The notes: generated from the letters alone by a model not told the origin. Positions 29,927-40,372 are shown, counted from the first letter of the stretch. The stretch: 64,000 nt of DNA from Phytophthora sp. 'mugwort' (GCA_033558025.1 JAUCEF010000017.1:62001-126000), one strand, 5' to 3'. Made by a program: numbers and translations.

Positions 29927-29944
29927 AGATACCCTGATTCTCCA
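29927..29944 (-). other. Primer binding site of element X
   Basis: The minus strand reads TGGAGAATCAGGGTATCT five bases inside the LTR end, the TGG-starting form of a tRNA primer site. Confidence 0.65.
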
Positions 29945-29949
29945 CGAAA

Positions 29950-30472
29950 TGTCGCGTACCTCCCTCTGCAATGGGTCGGCTATTGGCGGCTGTTTTGAGT
30001 ACGGTCTTGTTTGAAGTGGCTTAAAAAGAGGGACGCTTGATAGGGAAAGTATAACGCTTAACTGAAAAATACGATCTCCTAGTAAGTTGGGGCTGGCTTC
30101 TGCTCTGCAGGGAAGATATACGACTGAGGTCACCTAGACTACACGAACTACAGCTCCTAGACCTCACTCATGGGTAGTACATCCAACTCAGAACATCCAC
30201 TTGGACAGCTCACGTGCTCCCCGCCGGAGACATTCAATTTGCTGAACAGTTCCATTGTTCAGCCTATGGAACTGTATCGCCCCGCCCAATTCACTGAAAG
30301 AAAGGTTAGCCCAGATTGCTAGGTCGGCTCTCCTTGATACTTAGGGCCCGATCAGACTCCAAACCGAGTACCTCGTAGAGAGCGCACTCAAACCACGGTC
30401 GTCACGTAGGACGGTGAGTCCCGTAAGCGGCCATCCCTTCGGCGAGCGTGATGAGGTCCCAGGGTCGCGACA
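29950..30472 (-). repeat. 5' LTR of element X
   Basis: A 523 bp segment starting TGTCGCGACCC and ending TACGCGACA on the minus strand, i.e. seven-base inverted ends TGTCGCG/CGCGACA, directly followed by a PBS. No second copy was found left of 7816, so this is identified from its ends and position rather than from an LTR pair. Confidence 0.65.
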
Positions 30473-31301
30473 CTTGTATCGCAATAGGACATTGGTACAC
30501 GGCCGGAATAGCTGGCGTGTTGGCTCCCCACCCGGACGCGGGACACTACCTAAGCTATTAATATAGCAAATGTGCATAGCGGTTACAACGCCCCAATTGT
30601 TTATAGCCTATGACATACCCTTTACCTATTTATTTAAAAAAATATCAGAGCTTTTTGCGCGTAGCGCGACTATCTTTGTGCTTAGGGTACAATAATGAAC
30701 CAATAAAAATGGTAAGTCCTGCTGTGCCATCTAGCCTCGTCATATTTTTGGTTTACACTGAATTTTGTATTGAAGATCTCTCATCTCCATTTACCCTAGC
30801 CCTTCCGAGGGCCGATAGCATTTCGGTCTGTTGTTATGCTTCGAAAAGGCAGTCGTTGCGCTCTTGCAGCCCGCTACAGTGCTCGGCTCGCTCGGAAGCT
30901 TGGCGCTAAGCCTGCCTCCGCACCGCGGCTTTGCTGTGGCTATGCGCTTTCGCAACCACTCTCATCCGTTTGCCGATTTATGCTATTTCACCCCCTCTTT
31001 TTCAGATAGGCACGCGAACCACTCCAAAAAAATCCAATAAATGAAAGACCTTTTCATTTCAAGTGGATGAATAACAAGCTAACAGTGGCGAAGAATATAG
31101 CGGCATTCGTCGGAGCAGCTTCCCCAGGATAGTCTCGAGTGCTACGATCTGCACGGTACCTTCGACCCTTCTCACGAACGAGTGGCCATCTAAAACAAAG
31201 TCGTATTATCTCGTTCCTCCTTTATCTGTATCACTTATCGTCTTGATTTTTACCCTACGATGCATGTTCGCTCACCTTATCTCCTTCTGCCAATACAAAC
31301 C
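30473..31301. other. Intergenic region right of element X
   Basis: AT-richer DNA between element X and the SAC1 stop codon. Short open frames only; no family recognised. Part of it is the 3' flank of SAC1; no clear polyadenylation signal was chosen. Confidence 0.5.
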
Positions 31302-33530
31302 CTACACCATTTTCCGACGGATGTAGCCGCTGGAGCTGAACGCCGGCTTGCAGACGTATCGGCGCCCGATAGAGCGGAACTTCCCCTTTTTCAGAATGAG
31401 GTATCCCGTTACAATGAAAAGCGCGAGCGTTGCAATGACGCCGTTGCGCACACGTGTCACCACTGGTAACTCGGGGTGCATGCTGAGCGACACACTAATG
31501 ACCGCAAGCGTAGCGAGTGCGGCCTCCAGCATCATGTTCAGGAAACTATGCTGCTGTTGGAACGTAAATGGCGACTCGTCCCGCTTATCCGGTGTGAAGT
31601 TTCCGACGAGCAGGTCGAATGAGTCTTGGCGAATGCCGTCCGAAAAATTGTTGAGATAATAGCGCGTGACCGAGTTCACACCGTCTTGCAAGGCGCCTGC
31701 AAGTGTTCGTCGTCCTGTGCGTGTAAAGTCTGTCTTGAGTGCACCCGTGCCAGCATACATCCTGCTTACGTAGTCTGCGTTATCGGCCCAAGCATTTTTG
31801 AACACGACTTCAAAACTCTCGTAGGGCGAATCCAGCACGCTGTTGCCCTTGTCACTTCCGGTGATAGTGAATGGATAGATCTGCAGTGCCATGAGTACCG
31901 TACGTCGAGCGAAGAGGCTCATTACAACATTGGTGCGGTCTAAGTTGTCCATGCAGTTAACACGGAAGACGCCACGCTGGCGTGAAAGTAGCCGTCCTTC
32001 GCCATCACATTCGAACCATCCATACTGCGTAAACTGCTCCTCCACCTCGGTCATGAGCTTGGACAGATTGTACCATGCCATCTTGCGACATTCATGGTGG
32101 AAGTCAAACCACACATACGCAACTGGCTCAGCAAAGAGCTGCGATATTGACGTAGGCGCCGACGGCACCGCAATATTCAGCGGAGGGTGCTCTCTTACGG
32201 GTAGCGATATCGACGATTGTAGCAACGGAGTAGATGACAATCCAGATCCTTTCTCGCTGTTGCTGCCTGTAGATGCACTGGTGGGAGACCCAGCAACTGA
32301 GCCTCCTCCGCTGGAGGGTCCAAATCCATTACTCCCATTAGATCCTGGCGCAGAGGGCAACAAGATCGACATACTCTTGAGTTGACGAGGCGATATGGCG
32401 TGAAGCGCAGGAGAGACTGGCATCGGCGATGCCGTTGAAGAACCAATGGAGCTGGTTCCGTCGCCCGATTTCGACATCTGGTTATACTTCTTGACGTATT
32501 TGCCGAATGCCGAGCCGAGCTGAGCTTGATCACGCACCGTTGCGCTTTTTCCCGCCTTATCAATGAGGTTCACGCACGTGATGTGTCCGTAGCGCTGAAT
32601 GAGGTTGTCCATGTGTGCGCGGAAGGCCAACTCGTTCCAGTCCACAACACTCTCATGGCCCGAGAAGGCGTAGCGCGTCCGTGGCATATATTTAAGCGTT
32701 ACCATTTGGTCCCAGTACAGCGGGATGCTGCCACGCACTTGCACGTACGAGCACACGGCCCTGGACGGCTTGACGAGCAGCATCTCCGTCTCAGCAAAGT
32801 TAGCAACACACCCGTCTTTGTCAACACCTCGCACGTTGAAGCGCGTACCAACTCGTCGCCAGCTCCTTCTTGTGAAGAAGAGGATATCGCAGCGTTGGCC
32901 GTTAACGTCGCACTTCTTGATGATTTTGACGAAGCCCGAGATGACGGGCACGATCCAGTCACCGAGCTCCATCTCGATGAATTTGCCTAGCACGGGCTTA
33001 TTCCAGAAGAAGTCCTCCTCTGCGCGAGCATACAGCGGCGACTGGCGCTGCGCCGCCGACGAGGACGAGGCCAATGCTCGTTTCTGGGCCGACAGCGTCA
33101 GATCCAGGTCGTAGCTGAAGTAGAAGGTGCGCGAGGTCAACGCTGACTTGAGCATGCGGCAGTACTCGCGTTCATCCTGTTTCTCGCGACTGCTGGCGTG
33201 TTTAAAGAAGCTCTGGTGCGCCGCAGCGCTTATGGGCAGCAGCGACAGCTCTAATACGCAGTAAATCTTCTCGCTGTTCGGGCCCGAGCCCACCACACGG
33301 GAGTCCGTCACCACCGCCAGGTACGGCCCGCTCAGCAGCGTGTACACGCCGTAAACAGCGTGGATGGGCACCGTGGCAGCGTTTTCGGTGGGCTGAGGCG
33401 CGCTGCCCGCTAACTGCTCGATGTCCATGCCGCCGGTCGTCGCGTTGGCTGTGAGGCGCAGCCACGGGCCGGCGCCCGCGCGGCAGTCCTCCAGCAGCAG
33501 CTCCGTTCGCTCCGCGTACACCTTGAACAT
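31302..33530 (-). CDS. SAC1-family phosphoinositide phosphatase
   Basis: The one intact host gene: 742 residues, no intron. SAC-domain enzymes remove phosphate from phosphatidylinositol phosphates, mainly PI4P at the ER/Golgi. Visible marks: the N-terminal SAC fold (VYGVYTLLSGPYLAVVTD; FYFSYDLDLTLS; QRCDILFFTRRSWRRVGTRF with the conserved GTRF; VRGSIPLYWDQ), and the CX5R(T) catalytic loop VNCMDNLDRTNVV with Cys526 and Arg532. Two hydrophobic helices near residues 664-682 and 696-713 form the C-terminal membrane anchor of the SAC1 subtype. Residues about 352-446 are a Ser/Gly/Pro-rich insertion just before the catalytic loop region, which makes the protein longer than the roughly 590-620 residues of human or yeast SAC1. 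The Met at 33530 is chosen because family homology starts there; the frame is open for 49 codons upstream, with no family pattern. Confidence 0.93.
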   Translation of the reverse strand: MFKVYAERTELLLEDCRAGAGPWLRLTANATTGGMDIEQLAGSAPQPTENAATVPIHAVYGVYTLLSGPYLAVVTDSRVVGSGPNSEKIYCVLELSLLPISAAAHQSFFKHASSREKQDEREYCRMLKSALTSRTFYFSYDLDLTLSAQKRALASSSSAAQRQSPLYARAEEDFFWNKPVLGKFIEMELGDWIVPVISGFVKIIKKCDVNGQRCDILFFTRRSWRRVGTRFNVRGVDKDGCVANFAETEMLLVKPSRAVCSYVQVRGSIPLYWDQMVTLKYMPRTRYAFSGHESVVDWNELAFRAHMDNLIQRYGHITCVNLIDKAGKSATVRDQAQLGSAFGKYVKKYNQMSKSGDGTSSIGSSTASPMPVSPALHAISPRQLKSMSILLPSAPGSNGSNGFGPSSGGGSVAGSPTSASTGSNSEKGSGLSSTPLLQSSISLPVREHPPLNIAVPSAPTSISQLFAEPVAYVWFDFHHECRKMAWYNLSKLMTEVEEQFTQYGWFECDGEGRLLSRQRGVFRVNCMDNLDRTNVVMSLFARRTVLMALQIYPFTITGSDKGNSVLDSPYESFEVVFKNAWADNADYVSRMYAGTGALKTDFTRTGRRTLAGALQDGVNSVTRYYLNNFSDGIRQDSFDLLVGNFTPDKRDESPFTFQQQHSFLNMMLEAALATLAVISVSLSMHPELPVVTRVRNGVIATLALFIVTGYLILKKGKFRSIGRRYVCKPAFSSSGYIRRKMV

Positions 33531-33610
33531 GGCTGGACGGCGAGGCAGGGAGCTGTGAACGGCGGCTGCAGTAACGATGCGATGACTAACCGCTCGATCG
33601 CCCCCCCCCG

Positions 33611-33630
33611 GCCCGGTATTTATAGTGGTT
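33611..33630 (-). promoter_or_regulatory. Possible TATA-like element upstream of SAC1
   Basis: The minus strand reads CACTATAAATACCGG about 90 bases upstream of the chosen SAC1 start (TATAAATA at 33617-33624). Oomycete genes often rely on an Inr-type core promoter; no clear GCTCATT-type Inr was seen here. This is a pattern call only. Confidence 0.35.
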
Positions 33631-34801
33631 ATGAGGGAGGAAGAAAGCGATGGCAGTACAGTGCATGCCATTATCAAGCCGTCTTCAGTATTAGGTATTC
33701 ATATTTTTGTTTTTCTTGTCATTGTGAACTGCATAACTACATAATACATCGTAAATAGTGAATATATAATATTACGTAACGAGAGCGCTGTTTACGCGAC
33801 CCAAGTGGACACGCACTGTTGTTTAAGTAAAGGTTATTGATAGAATGTACCGCTCTGGAATTTGTGTGCAACCTTAGCGGGAGACATTAGCTCTGACCAC
33901 TTCAAGATCGCCACTCATTTTTCAAGTCAAATCTGAAAACAGTGGCAATCGTCGCGTTGTAGTCGCGTCTTGATCCCCCTAAACCTGTTCACATTTCGCA
34001 GTGAGTCGGCCACGGTGTCCTCCGTCTAGCAAACTGCGGTATTACTGCGCACACATCACGAGTATATACGTGTGCTTCTCTTGTCCACCTTACTAAATGG
34101 CCACCTTACTATATGGCCACTTCATAATTTTTGCAATAAATTGTATATTTTCAGCCGCTTTCTACAAAAAACAAACCAAATGAACGCTGCTCCACTAGTG
34201 CAGCCAAGCGTATGCAATCGTACTGAGTGCAGAAGAAAAAACTTGATGTTTGGTGTTAATTCTTTAATGAAAGAATGTTTAATAGCGTAATTTCTCACTA
34301 TTTAGCGATTTTAGCTGGGGGGTTAAAGTAAGCTAAATAGACTGTGATGCGTAAGCAGAATCTTGACGACCCTAACGGTTACATTTGGAAACGATGTGTT
34401 ATGCAGATAAATCACAGTTTTTATTGCAAGCGGTGCATTCGGGTTGGTAAAAAGGTTCCTTTGTGGCCCACATAAAACCTCAATGGCCACATTAGTACAT
34501 TAACGCAAGCATACCTACCAGTACACTGCCCGCCAAATACGTGCACCTACTTTGGCTGGCATACAGTACACATATCGACGGTAGAGATATGGATGACTAC
34601 ATATGCATGCATATATATGATCAAAGGACCGACAAAACTTCGAAATTGTTTTGTGCATTTCGTCCAATGAAGTACGCATCAAGAGCAAAACGTGTTTTAT
34701 GACCACTCCAAACTCACGTAGAATATTGTTTTAGCCAATCAATGCATATATCTATACTTGCTGTCGGGTATCCAGCCGCCTCCGACATTGGAGACGGATG
34801 G
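33631..34801. other. AT-rich intergenic region upstream of SAC1
   Basis: AT-rich region without a recognised gene. At 34085-34125 the motif GGCCACCTTACTA occurs in close tandem (a CCACCTTACTAAAT block, then TGGCCACCTTACTATATGG and TGGCCACTTC), and a related GGCCAC block stands at 34481-34495. The last part may be the 5' flank of the Crypton that continues at 54950, since element Y was inserted between them. Confidence 0.5.
34797..34801. other. Target site duplication of element Y, left
   Basis: GATGG, identical to 54950-54954 on the other side of element Y. Confidence 0.85.
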
Positions 34802-35167
34802 TGTGACGGAGCACACAACACATTGCGCACAGGAAGTGTGACTTCCGGAGAGTATACAAACTATCAGTGAACTGCAGTTCACTAGTCCCTGGCCTGTGGG
34901 ACTGTTACAAAATTAGGTAGAATTAAGACTGAATATATTTAGAGGTGGCCCCCTTTTAATGCGTCTACATACTAGCTATTAGTCACCTGTAAGGTTCCCT
35001 AGATGTTATCCTATTGAGTGGCTCTGAGGTCTTTGGCCATAACTGTGGTACCTATTCATGACGTCATTACCGTCGACGTCATAGTGATGTTTAGCTACAT
35101 CACTAAGTGTACTTGGGTACACCTGCTCTGAGGAGTGACTTGGCACTCCTCATGTAACCCCGTTATA
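34802..35167 (-). repeat. 3' LTR of element Y
   Basis: 366 bp, direct repeat of 54589-54949. One end base differs from the canonical form (minus strand TATAAC instead of TGTAAC). It contains an 18 bp palindrome AGTGAACTGCAGTTCACT at 34866-34883 that is not preserved in the 5' LTR. Confidence 0.92.
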
Positions 35168-35179
35168 TCCTCCCCCACT
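35168..35179 (-). other. Polypurine tract of element Y
   Basis: The minus strand reads AGTGGGGGAGGA directly before the 3' LTR, the expected plus-strand primer site. Confidence 0.75.
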
Positions 35180-35230
35180 TAGGTTCGGTTTACCGACCAT
35201 ACAGGGCGAGTGAAAGGAAATCGCCGCCTT

Positions 35231-37370
35231 TCACTCTCCAAGTCGAGTTACATCGACTTCGCTGCGGTTGCTTTCCGCAGCCGGATCATTTCTTTTTGAG
35301 CCCGAGCACTTCCGCGTGCTCTTCTTCTTCGGCTTCCAGGTCAGCCTCAAGCATGACCAAGACTCAGTCTGGTAGTGGTGCGAAAGCACCTGCCAAGCCT
35401 GTTGCTTCCCAGCCAAGCAGCAGGCTAAGAGCTCTAAGCCGTTCGGCAAAGGCTCTGCCGCTAAGGGATCCACCAAGGTGGCATCCAAGGTGATCCTAAG
35501 GCTCCTGAAACCGCTGAGGAGGACCCTGAGCTCTTCGTAGACTATGGGGGGACTCGGACAAGTCTCCCATGTCTTGGGACGATTACGAAATCCCGCTCGT
35601 CAAGGGTCTGACGGCGGCCCGAGTCAATTGACTCGCTTGGGTCCCGTACCCCGCTGTCTAGCCATAACTGTGACGATGGCGACGCGCCGAAGACGCCCGA
35701 GCGTCAGGGGAGCCCGCGCTCACCCAAGGAGGACGAAGAGAAACCTCGTTCTCCGGTCAAGAACTTGACGCTCGCTGAGGCAACTGCCCGCGTCAAGGCT
35801 GCTAAGGCTGCAGCAGCCTCGGAAGTCAGCCGTAAGCGGCGGGCTGATTTCAGTTCTCCGATCCATGAAGGGTATGGGACCCTCAAGCTCACGAACAAGG
35901 GCCTTTTCAGTGCTTCTTCCGACGAGGAGGAAGAGGGCCAAGTCAACCGAGAGATCTCCAACGATCTCGACGGGGAGCCATCGGAGTACCAGGCTGCTCG
36001 CCATAAGGGAGTGCAGGCCCCGGCGACTCGGTCGCCTGTGGAGTACTCTTCACCTGTTCGCGGGGGCCGCCTTACGCTCCTGGGTACTTCCCCCTTGAGG
36101 AGTCGCACGGAGCCGACGCCTACATGGATCAGCTCCAGCCGCCTCGCGTGCTTTTTGGCGGGCGCTCTTCTCGGGGGGCTTATGTGCGCCAACTGGTGGC
36201 CAAGCAGCCCCTGTTCCAAAACGTGTGCACTGCTCGATGCGTGGTCCTGGCACAGCACACATCCCGCTCAAGAAGTTCACGAGCCGGCGAAAGAAGCCAG
36301 AGCTTCACTTGGGACTGCGACCTGTGTGGGGCTATCCAGCCGTGATGCCCCCACACTGTGACTCTTTCCAAGAGGCCGAGGCCGTCTTTTGGAAGTGGGC
36401 AGCTACGCGCTGCTCACAAGGACAACTCGAGGTTCTCCGACAGGATCTCACCCTGGAGGCCATCCGTAACCTCCAAGATCTGCGTATTGATTTTGCCCAT
36501 GTGGTAGGCAAACGGCAGCTGTCTCGAGAACTGCAGAAGCATTCCGCTTCTAGCGCTCATGATGAACGCAGGTATGATCTTGGTTCTACGACACACACCG
36601 TTCAGGCAAGAAAACCCGAACTACTTACGAAGCCGTCGCCGATTTCTGTTCCCAGATCGCGACAGCCTTCGTGCAGTCAGCCTGGAGCCGTTCGTACGGC
36701 TTCCAGGAGCACTCAGCTTCCGAGTACGTCCTCCATTTCACGCGGAGCTGACGCTTTCCGTGAACATGCCGCACCTGGAGACCACGCTCCACGTGGTAGT
36801 GGGTCTCCCCATCACGGTCGAGGAGAGGCGGTGATGCCCTCGAACGAGTTCGAGTATGGGGCACCGCCCCTTCGGTCCAGCTCAGGACCTGGTGTGCCGC
36901 CTTCGTTTCCACATCGGGTCGTTGAAGACACCGCTCTTCGTCATGGAGTCCTTGCGATTAAGATTGCGCTTGGATTTCGTGAGGGCGGGGCTGCCGCCGC
37001 CCAGGCCGGGAGCGCTGGGATCCTTGGGCCGATTCGTGACGACGTCAATCGTCTGGCCGACACCTTGTTGGCCCTTGAAGGTCGGGTTGACCGCCGTACG
37101 AATGACGTGGAGGAGATTTTCCAACGTCTGGATGCCTTTTGGGCGTCCATGGACCGAGTCCAACAGGAGTTGTCTCTCGTTCGGAACCTTCTGTGGCCTG
37201 TTCCCCAGGCGGGAGTGCCTCCTGCGTACTCCCGGCCGTATCACTATGGCTCATACTCGGCATATGCAGCCGGGGTTCCTTCGTATAGAGCCCTTCCGCG
37301 GCCCCGCAAGGTACCTGGGCTTCTGGCTCTGGGCGCGCTTAGAGAGAAGGGTCCCAGCCTCGCTGTGTAG
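35231..37370 (+). pseudogene. Antisense accessory ORF of element Y
   Basis: Opposite to pol, between the 3' LTR and the integrase end, running over the chromodomain gene. It is readable in pieces: a Lys/Ala/Pro-rich start with KSPMSWDDYEIPLVKG near 35550; LTLAEATARVKAAKAAAASE and RKRRADFSSPIHEGYGTLKL (35765-36000); AYMDQLQPPRVLFGGRSSRG near 36115; then a 381-codon open frame (36225-37370). That frame holds SFQEAEAVFWKWAATRCSQG, LDFAHVVGKRQLSREL-type helices, and a C-terminal coiled coil (IRDDVNRLADTLLALEGRVD, FQRLDAFWASMDRVQQEL). A Pro/Tyr-rich tail follows. Frameshifts occur before 36225. I recognise no known domain; the layout (disordered charged N-part, helical middle, coiled coil) is gag-like, but function is unknown. 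Confidence 0.6.
36625..36912 (-). pseudogene. Chromodomain of element Y
   Basis: The minus-strand frame reads SPPLLDRDGETHYHVERGLQ, then RHVHGKRQLRVKWRTYSEAE, CSWKPYERLQADCTKAVAIW and ends EQKSATAS with a stop. This is a classic chromodomain (HYHVERIL..., VKWRGY, W-x-P) that targets integration to marked chromatin; the aromatic positions are present. It is completely overlapped by the antisense open frame on the plus strand. Confidence 0.85.
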
Positions 37371-37868
37371 CACTGGGGCCTGTGAGCCCTGCGGATCATG
37401 GTACCACTTCAGACGGCCCCCGTAGAACGTCGGGTGGGTCATCATCGACTTAGACAGGTCGATGGTATCAGCCGCACCATGCCTGGCCAGGACCGCGAAG
37501 GGTCCAGTGAAGCGGTGCTTCAACTTGTTGCTCCCAACGTAACTTACCGTGGTTAAACACGATTAAGTTTTCTCTTCCATGCTTGTCTGAGTACTCCTTT
37601 TGTTTGTCCTGTGCCTCTGCCATGGCATCGCGGACATGGCTGATTACGTTCAAGCTGGTGTCTATAAAAGATTTCACTTGTTTCCGCAAGGAAACCGGTC
37701 TCAGGTCCGAAACCTGGGAGGAAAGCGGTTTCTGAGCCTCTCCCCCCCCCTAGAACTGAAGACGCGGTGCTGCCTCGCAAAGTGGGCGGCACCCGCAGAT
37801 GGCGTAAGCCATTCAGCTAGAACGGGGTATACCCGGCTGATGTGTGAATCGCATTGTTGAGTGCAAAC
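36913..37868 (-). pseudogene. Element Y integrase C-terminal domain and linker
   Basis: The minus strand at 37251-37523 reads KHRFTGPFAVLARHGAADTI, then LSKSMMTHPTFYGGRLKWYH, the SH3-like GPF/Y domain. Upstream (37553-37868) are shifted pieces of the integrase C-terminal helices (ALNNAIHTSAGYTPF, SVLGGGRGSETAF). Downstream (36913-37250) is the linker to the chromodomain, where no good minus frame exists and the plus strand carries the coiled-coil end of the antisense ORF. Confidence 0.7.
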
Positions 37869-38758
37869 TCAACTACTGGCAGGCGTTCTGACCAAGTGCG
37901 ATGAGACTCCGCACAGATACTGCGTAGGACCCTCAAGCACCCGGTTGACATGCTCCGTCTGACCATCCGTCTGAGGACGATCGGCAGTGGACATGTGCAG
38001 CCTCGTTCCATATAGTTGGAACAGCGTTCGCCAGAACGCAGCGGTAAACCGCGAGTCACAGTTCGAGATAATTGTCTCCGGCAGACCATGATGGCGGAAA
38101 ACGCCATCCAGGAATAGCTTCGCAGCCTGTTCCCCGGTCACTGTCTCTGGAACGCAGCAAGCTGCACCATCTTGCTCAGACGGCACACGAACACCAAGAT
38201 GCTTGTGTTTCCGTGGCCGGCGGCTGGAAGTCCGAAGATGAAGTCCAGACTCATCGACTTCCAGCAGTCCGCTGGAACGGGCAGGCTCTGCAAAGGAGCC
38301 GAGGCGTGCCCGGCGAGTTTCACCCGCTGACATGTTTCACATGTCTTCACGTACTGTGCGATCCACTTGTACATGTGGGCCCACCAAAAGTACTGAGAGA
38401 CCGATTGGAATGTCTTCTCGCGGCCCAAGTGGCCGCTGGACGGCGCATCGTGCACCTCCTGTAGGATGTCAAACTTGAGATCCTCGTCGTTTGGAACGAC
38501 TACCCGAGGAGGTTCATGGGGCTCCACTCGATAGTAGAGCAGGCCATCGGCCCACTCGTATCGATGGAGCCGAGCTTTCTGACGTGGCGTGAGCCACTCG
38601 GCCTTGGCTTCCTTGCCAGCGGCCAGGAACAGTACCAGAGGTGCCAGGGCATCGTCGCCTCGATACGGCACGCTTATCTGATCATATAGATCGGTCATGG
38701 TGCCACTTATGTTTGCCAGCTCATAGTCCGGTCTGCGTGACAACGCATCGGCAAGCAC
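37869..38758 (-). pseudogene. Element Y integrase core
   Basis: A 206 aa frame (38138-38758) begins at the RNase H end (LADALSRRPDYELANI), then the zinc-binding domain HDAPSSGHLGREKTFQSVSQ with CETCQRVK (H-H-C-C complete) and SMSLDFIFGLP with the first catalytic Asp. After a shift near 38170, the core continues FRHHGLPETIISNCDSRFTA (second Asp) and RPQTDGQTEHVNRVLE (Glu). One frameshift separates the halves; otherwise well preserved. Confidence 0.9.
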
Positions 38759-39221
38759 GTTGAGCTTCCCAGACTAGTACTCGACGCGGAAGTTGTATTC
38801 CGCGAAGAAAGACGGCCACCTCGCCATCCGTTGGGACAAATGGGGCGAATTTGTCGCCGTCCGTAGGATGCGTGATCTCTGTAGATCACAAAGGGCTGGG
38901 TGCCCAGGAGGTGCACCCAGAACTTGACAAGGGCGTACGTCATGGCAAGCAGCTCCTTGTCATGAACAAGGTGGTTCCGTTCGGCAACGTTGAGCTGCCT
39001 GGACTGAACGAGATCACTCGTTCATATCGTGCTGCATCGTGCCGCAGCAATGCACACCTGATTGCATAATCATATGTATCACAGACGACGCTGAACGGTT
39101 TCGTCTCGTCCGGCAGTGCCAGGATATACGCCTTCTGAAGGCTTGCCTTGACATTGTCAAAGGCATCCTGGTGCTCACGCCCCGAGTGCCAGTCGGTATC
39201 CTTCTTTAGAAGATCCGACAA
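38707..39221 (-). pseudogene. Element Y RNase H
   Basis: RT-type RNase H: ETKPFSVVCDTYDYAIRCAL (first Asp changed context), then ALVKFWVHLLGTQPFVIYRD and the end ASSTSLGSSTCLPMR/LADALSRR in shifted frames. It lies between the RT thumb and the integrase. Confidence 0.8.
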
Positions 39222-40011
39222 GGGTCTAACCAGACCCGCGTACCCTTCGCTGTACTTATGGAGGTAGTTGGCTAAGCCCAGCCACTTCCTCAGGTCCTTC
39301 TGGGCCCTTGGCGTTGGCCAAGCCGAAATGGCCTTAACCTTCTCCGGGTCGGCTCGAACGCCAACGCTGCTAACGAAGCAACCGAGAACTTTAATCTCTT
39401 GCGCCGCGAAGACGCACTTGTCGATGTTGGCATAGAGCTTGTTCGTTCACATGACCTCCAAACACTCGACGGGGGTGCTCCAAATGCACCTGCATAGCCG
39501 CCTTGCCTCACTCGGCACGGCAATGGACGAAGATGTCGTCGAAGTACAACTGTGCGTACAGTGGTCTAAACAACTGCGTGACCAGGCGATTGAATGTCAC
39601 CGTGACATTAGACATGCCCTGTGGCATCACCAGCCACTCCCAGAGCATTCCGCTCGGGGTGCTCACTGCGGTGAGCGGGATGTCGCTCTCGCGCATCAGG
39701 ATCTGGTAGTATCCGTCCACCAGATCTAGGGCGCTGTATCACTCGCAACCGGCCATTTTATCCAACAGTACATCCTTCTTCGGGATGTGTGTCTGGTCCG
39801 GCACCATCGCGCTGTTCAGCTTATTAAAAGCATGAACCAGATGCCACTTCCCGTTCGGCTTCCGAACGCAGAAGGTTGGCGTCGAGTGCGGGGATTTCGA
39901 TTCCCGCACCATGCCTGCCTTGGCCTTTGCGGTGAAGAAGGCATCAATGACCTCGCACTGCTCTCGAGGTAGTGGTCATTGTCTAGTGACACAGTACTTT
40001 GTGCCGGCACG
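39222..40011 (-). pseudogene. Element Y reverse transcriptase
   Basis: RT pieces on the minus strand: GTKYCVTRQ at the junction, EQCEVIDAFFTAKAKAGMVR, TPTFCVRKPNGKWHLVHAFN, then DGYYQILMRESDIPLTAVST, MLWEWLVMPQGMSNVTVTFN and the catalytic YFDD (LYFDDIFVH, within 39508-39720). The thumb reads CVFAAQEIKVLGCFV-like sequence and WLGLANYLHKYSEGYAG (39240-39440). Catalytic aspartates are intact; stops and shifts interrupt. Confidence 0.9.
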
Positions 40012-40015
40012 AGTT

Positions 40016-40352
40016 TGTGGTGGAGTGGATCCGCTGAGTAGCATCCCAACTCACAGCACTGCGCCCAGACACCGACTAACGGAGGGGGTACTCCGACGGC
40101 CGTGCAGTTGCTGAGTGGTTCACCTTGTGTACCGGTCGGCGGGCTGGTACTGCTCTCTCGTGGACACGAGATGCGCACTTGGTGGGCCCTTGGTGTCCTT
40201 GTGGGGACTTGGGAGGGGGGTGGATCTGCGCGGGTATTCCTGCGCGCCAGATCCTGTCTTGGTTTGTTCTTGAGCTCTTTGCGTAGACCGTGTGGATCCA
40301 TAATAGAAATACGAGATCCGGAGTTGTTCCTCCTTGAGGTGTCCTTGCTCCT
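40016..40352 (-). repeat. Truncated 3' LTR of Chronos-like copy 2
   Basis: 337 bp matching 51068-51409 with about 3% difference and a 6-base deletion near 40038. As in copy 1, the outer 567 bp of the 5' LTR are missing at this end. Confidence 0.8.
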
Positions 40353-40372
40353 GCTTGAGGCCGAAACGCGCC

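Larger units (their letters stand above)
7816..30472 (-). mobile_element. Ty3/Gypsy element X (interrupted, 3' LTR not found)
   Basis: A gag-pol retrotransposon on the minus strand: 5' LTR 29950-30472, PBS 29927-29944, gag and zinc knuckles about 27480-29651, an acidic linker, protease, RT, RNase H, and integrase split by nested insertions. The integrase breaks at 22208 (reading ETQTD) and resumes at 10256 (reading WVQYLPRVLFAYQTS), exactly where the family continues TDW. The pol end is split again by the solo LTR at 7986-9541 (LTPTY, then KTCWHPTTSLLPDYE). Without the insertions it is about 9.1 kb. No chromodomain was seen; pol ends RRSTRLSKANADVDEEELFF. Many frameshifts make it inactive. 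Confidence 0.8.

Noticed and set aside
31891..32385. Plus-strand frame of 164 aa within SAC1
   Set aside because: Antisense shadow of the Ser/Gly-rich insertion; no independent support.
33202..33465. Alternative minus frame of 87 aa in SAC1
   Set aside because: Shadow in another frame of the intact phosphatase gene.
35180..37370. Reading the element Y antisense ORF as a plus-strand gag of a separate nested retroelement
   Set aside because: It has no LTR, PBS or pol of its own and ends inside the pol linker of Y; no insertion boundary is visible. Not fully excluded.
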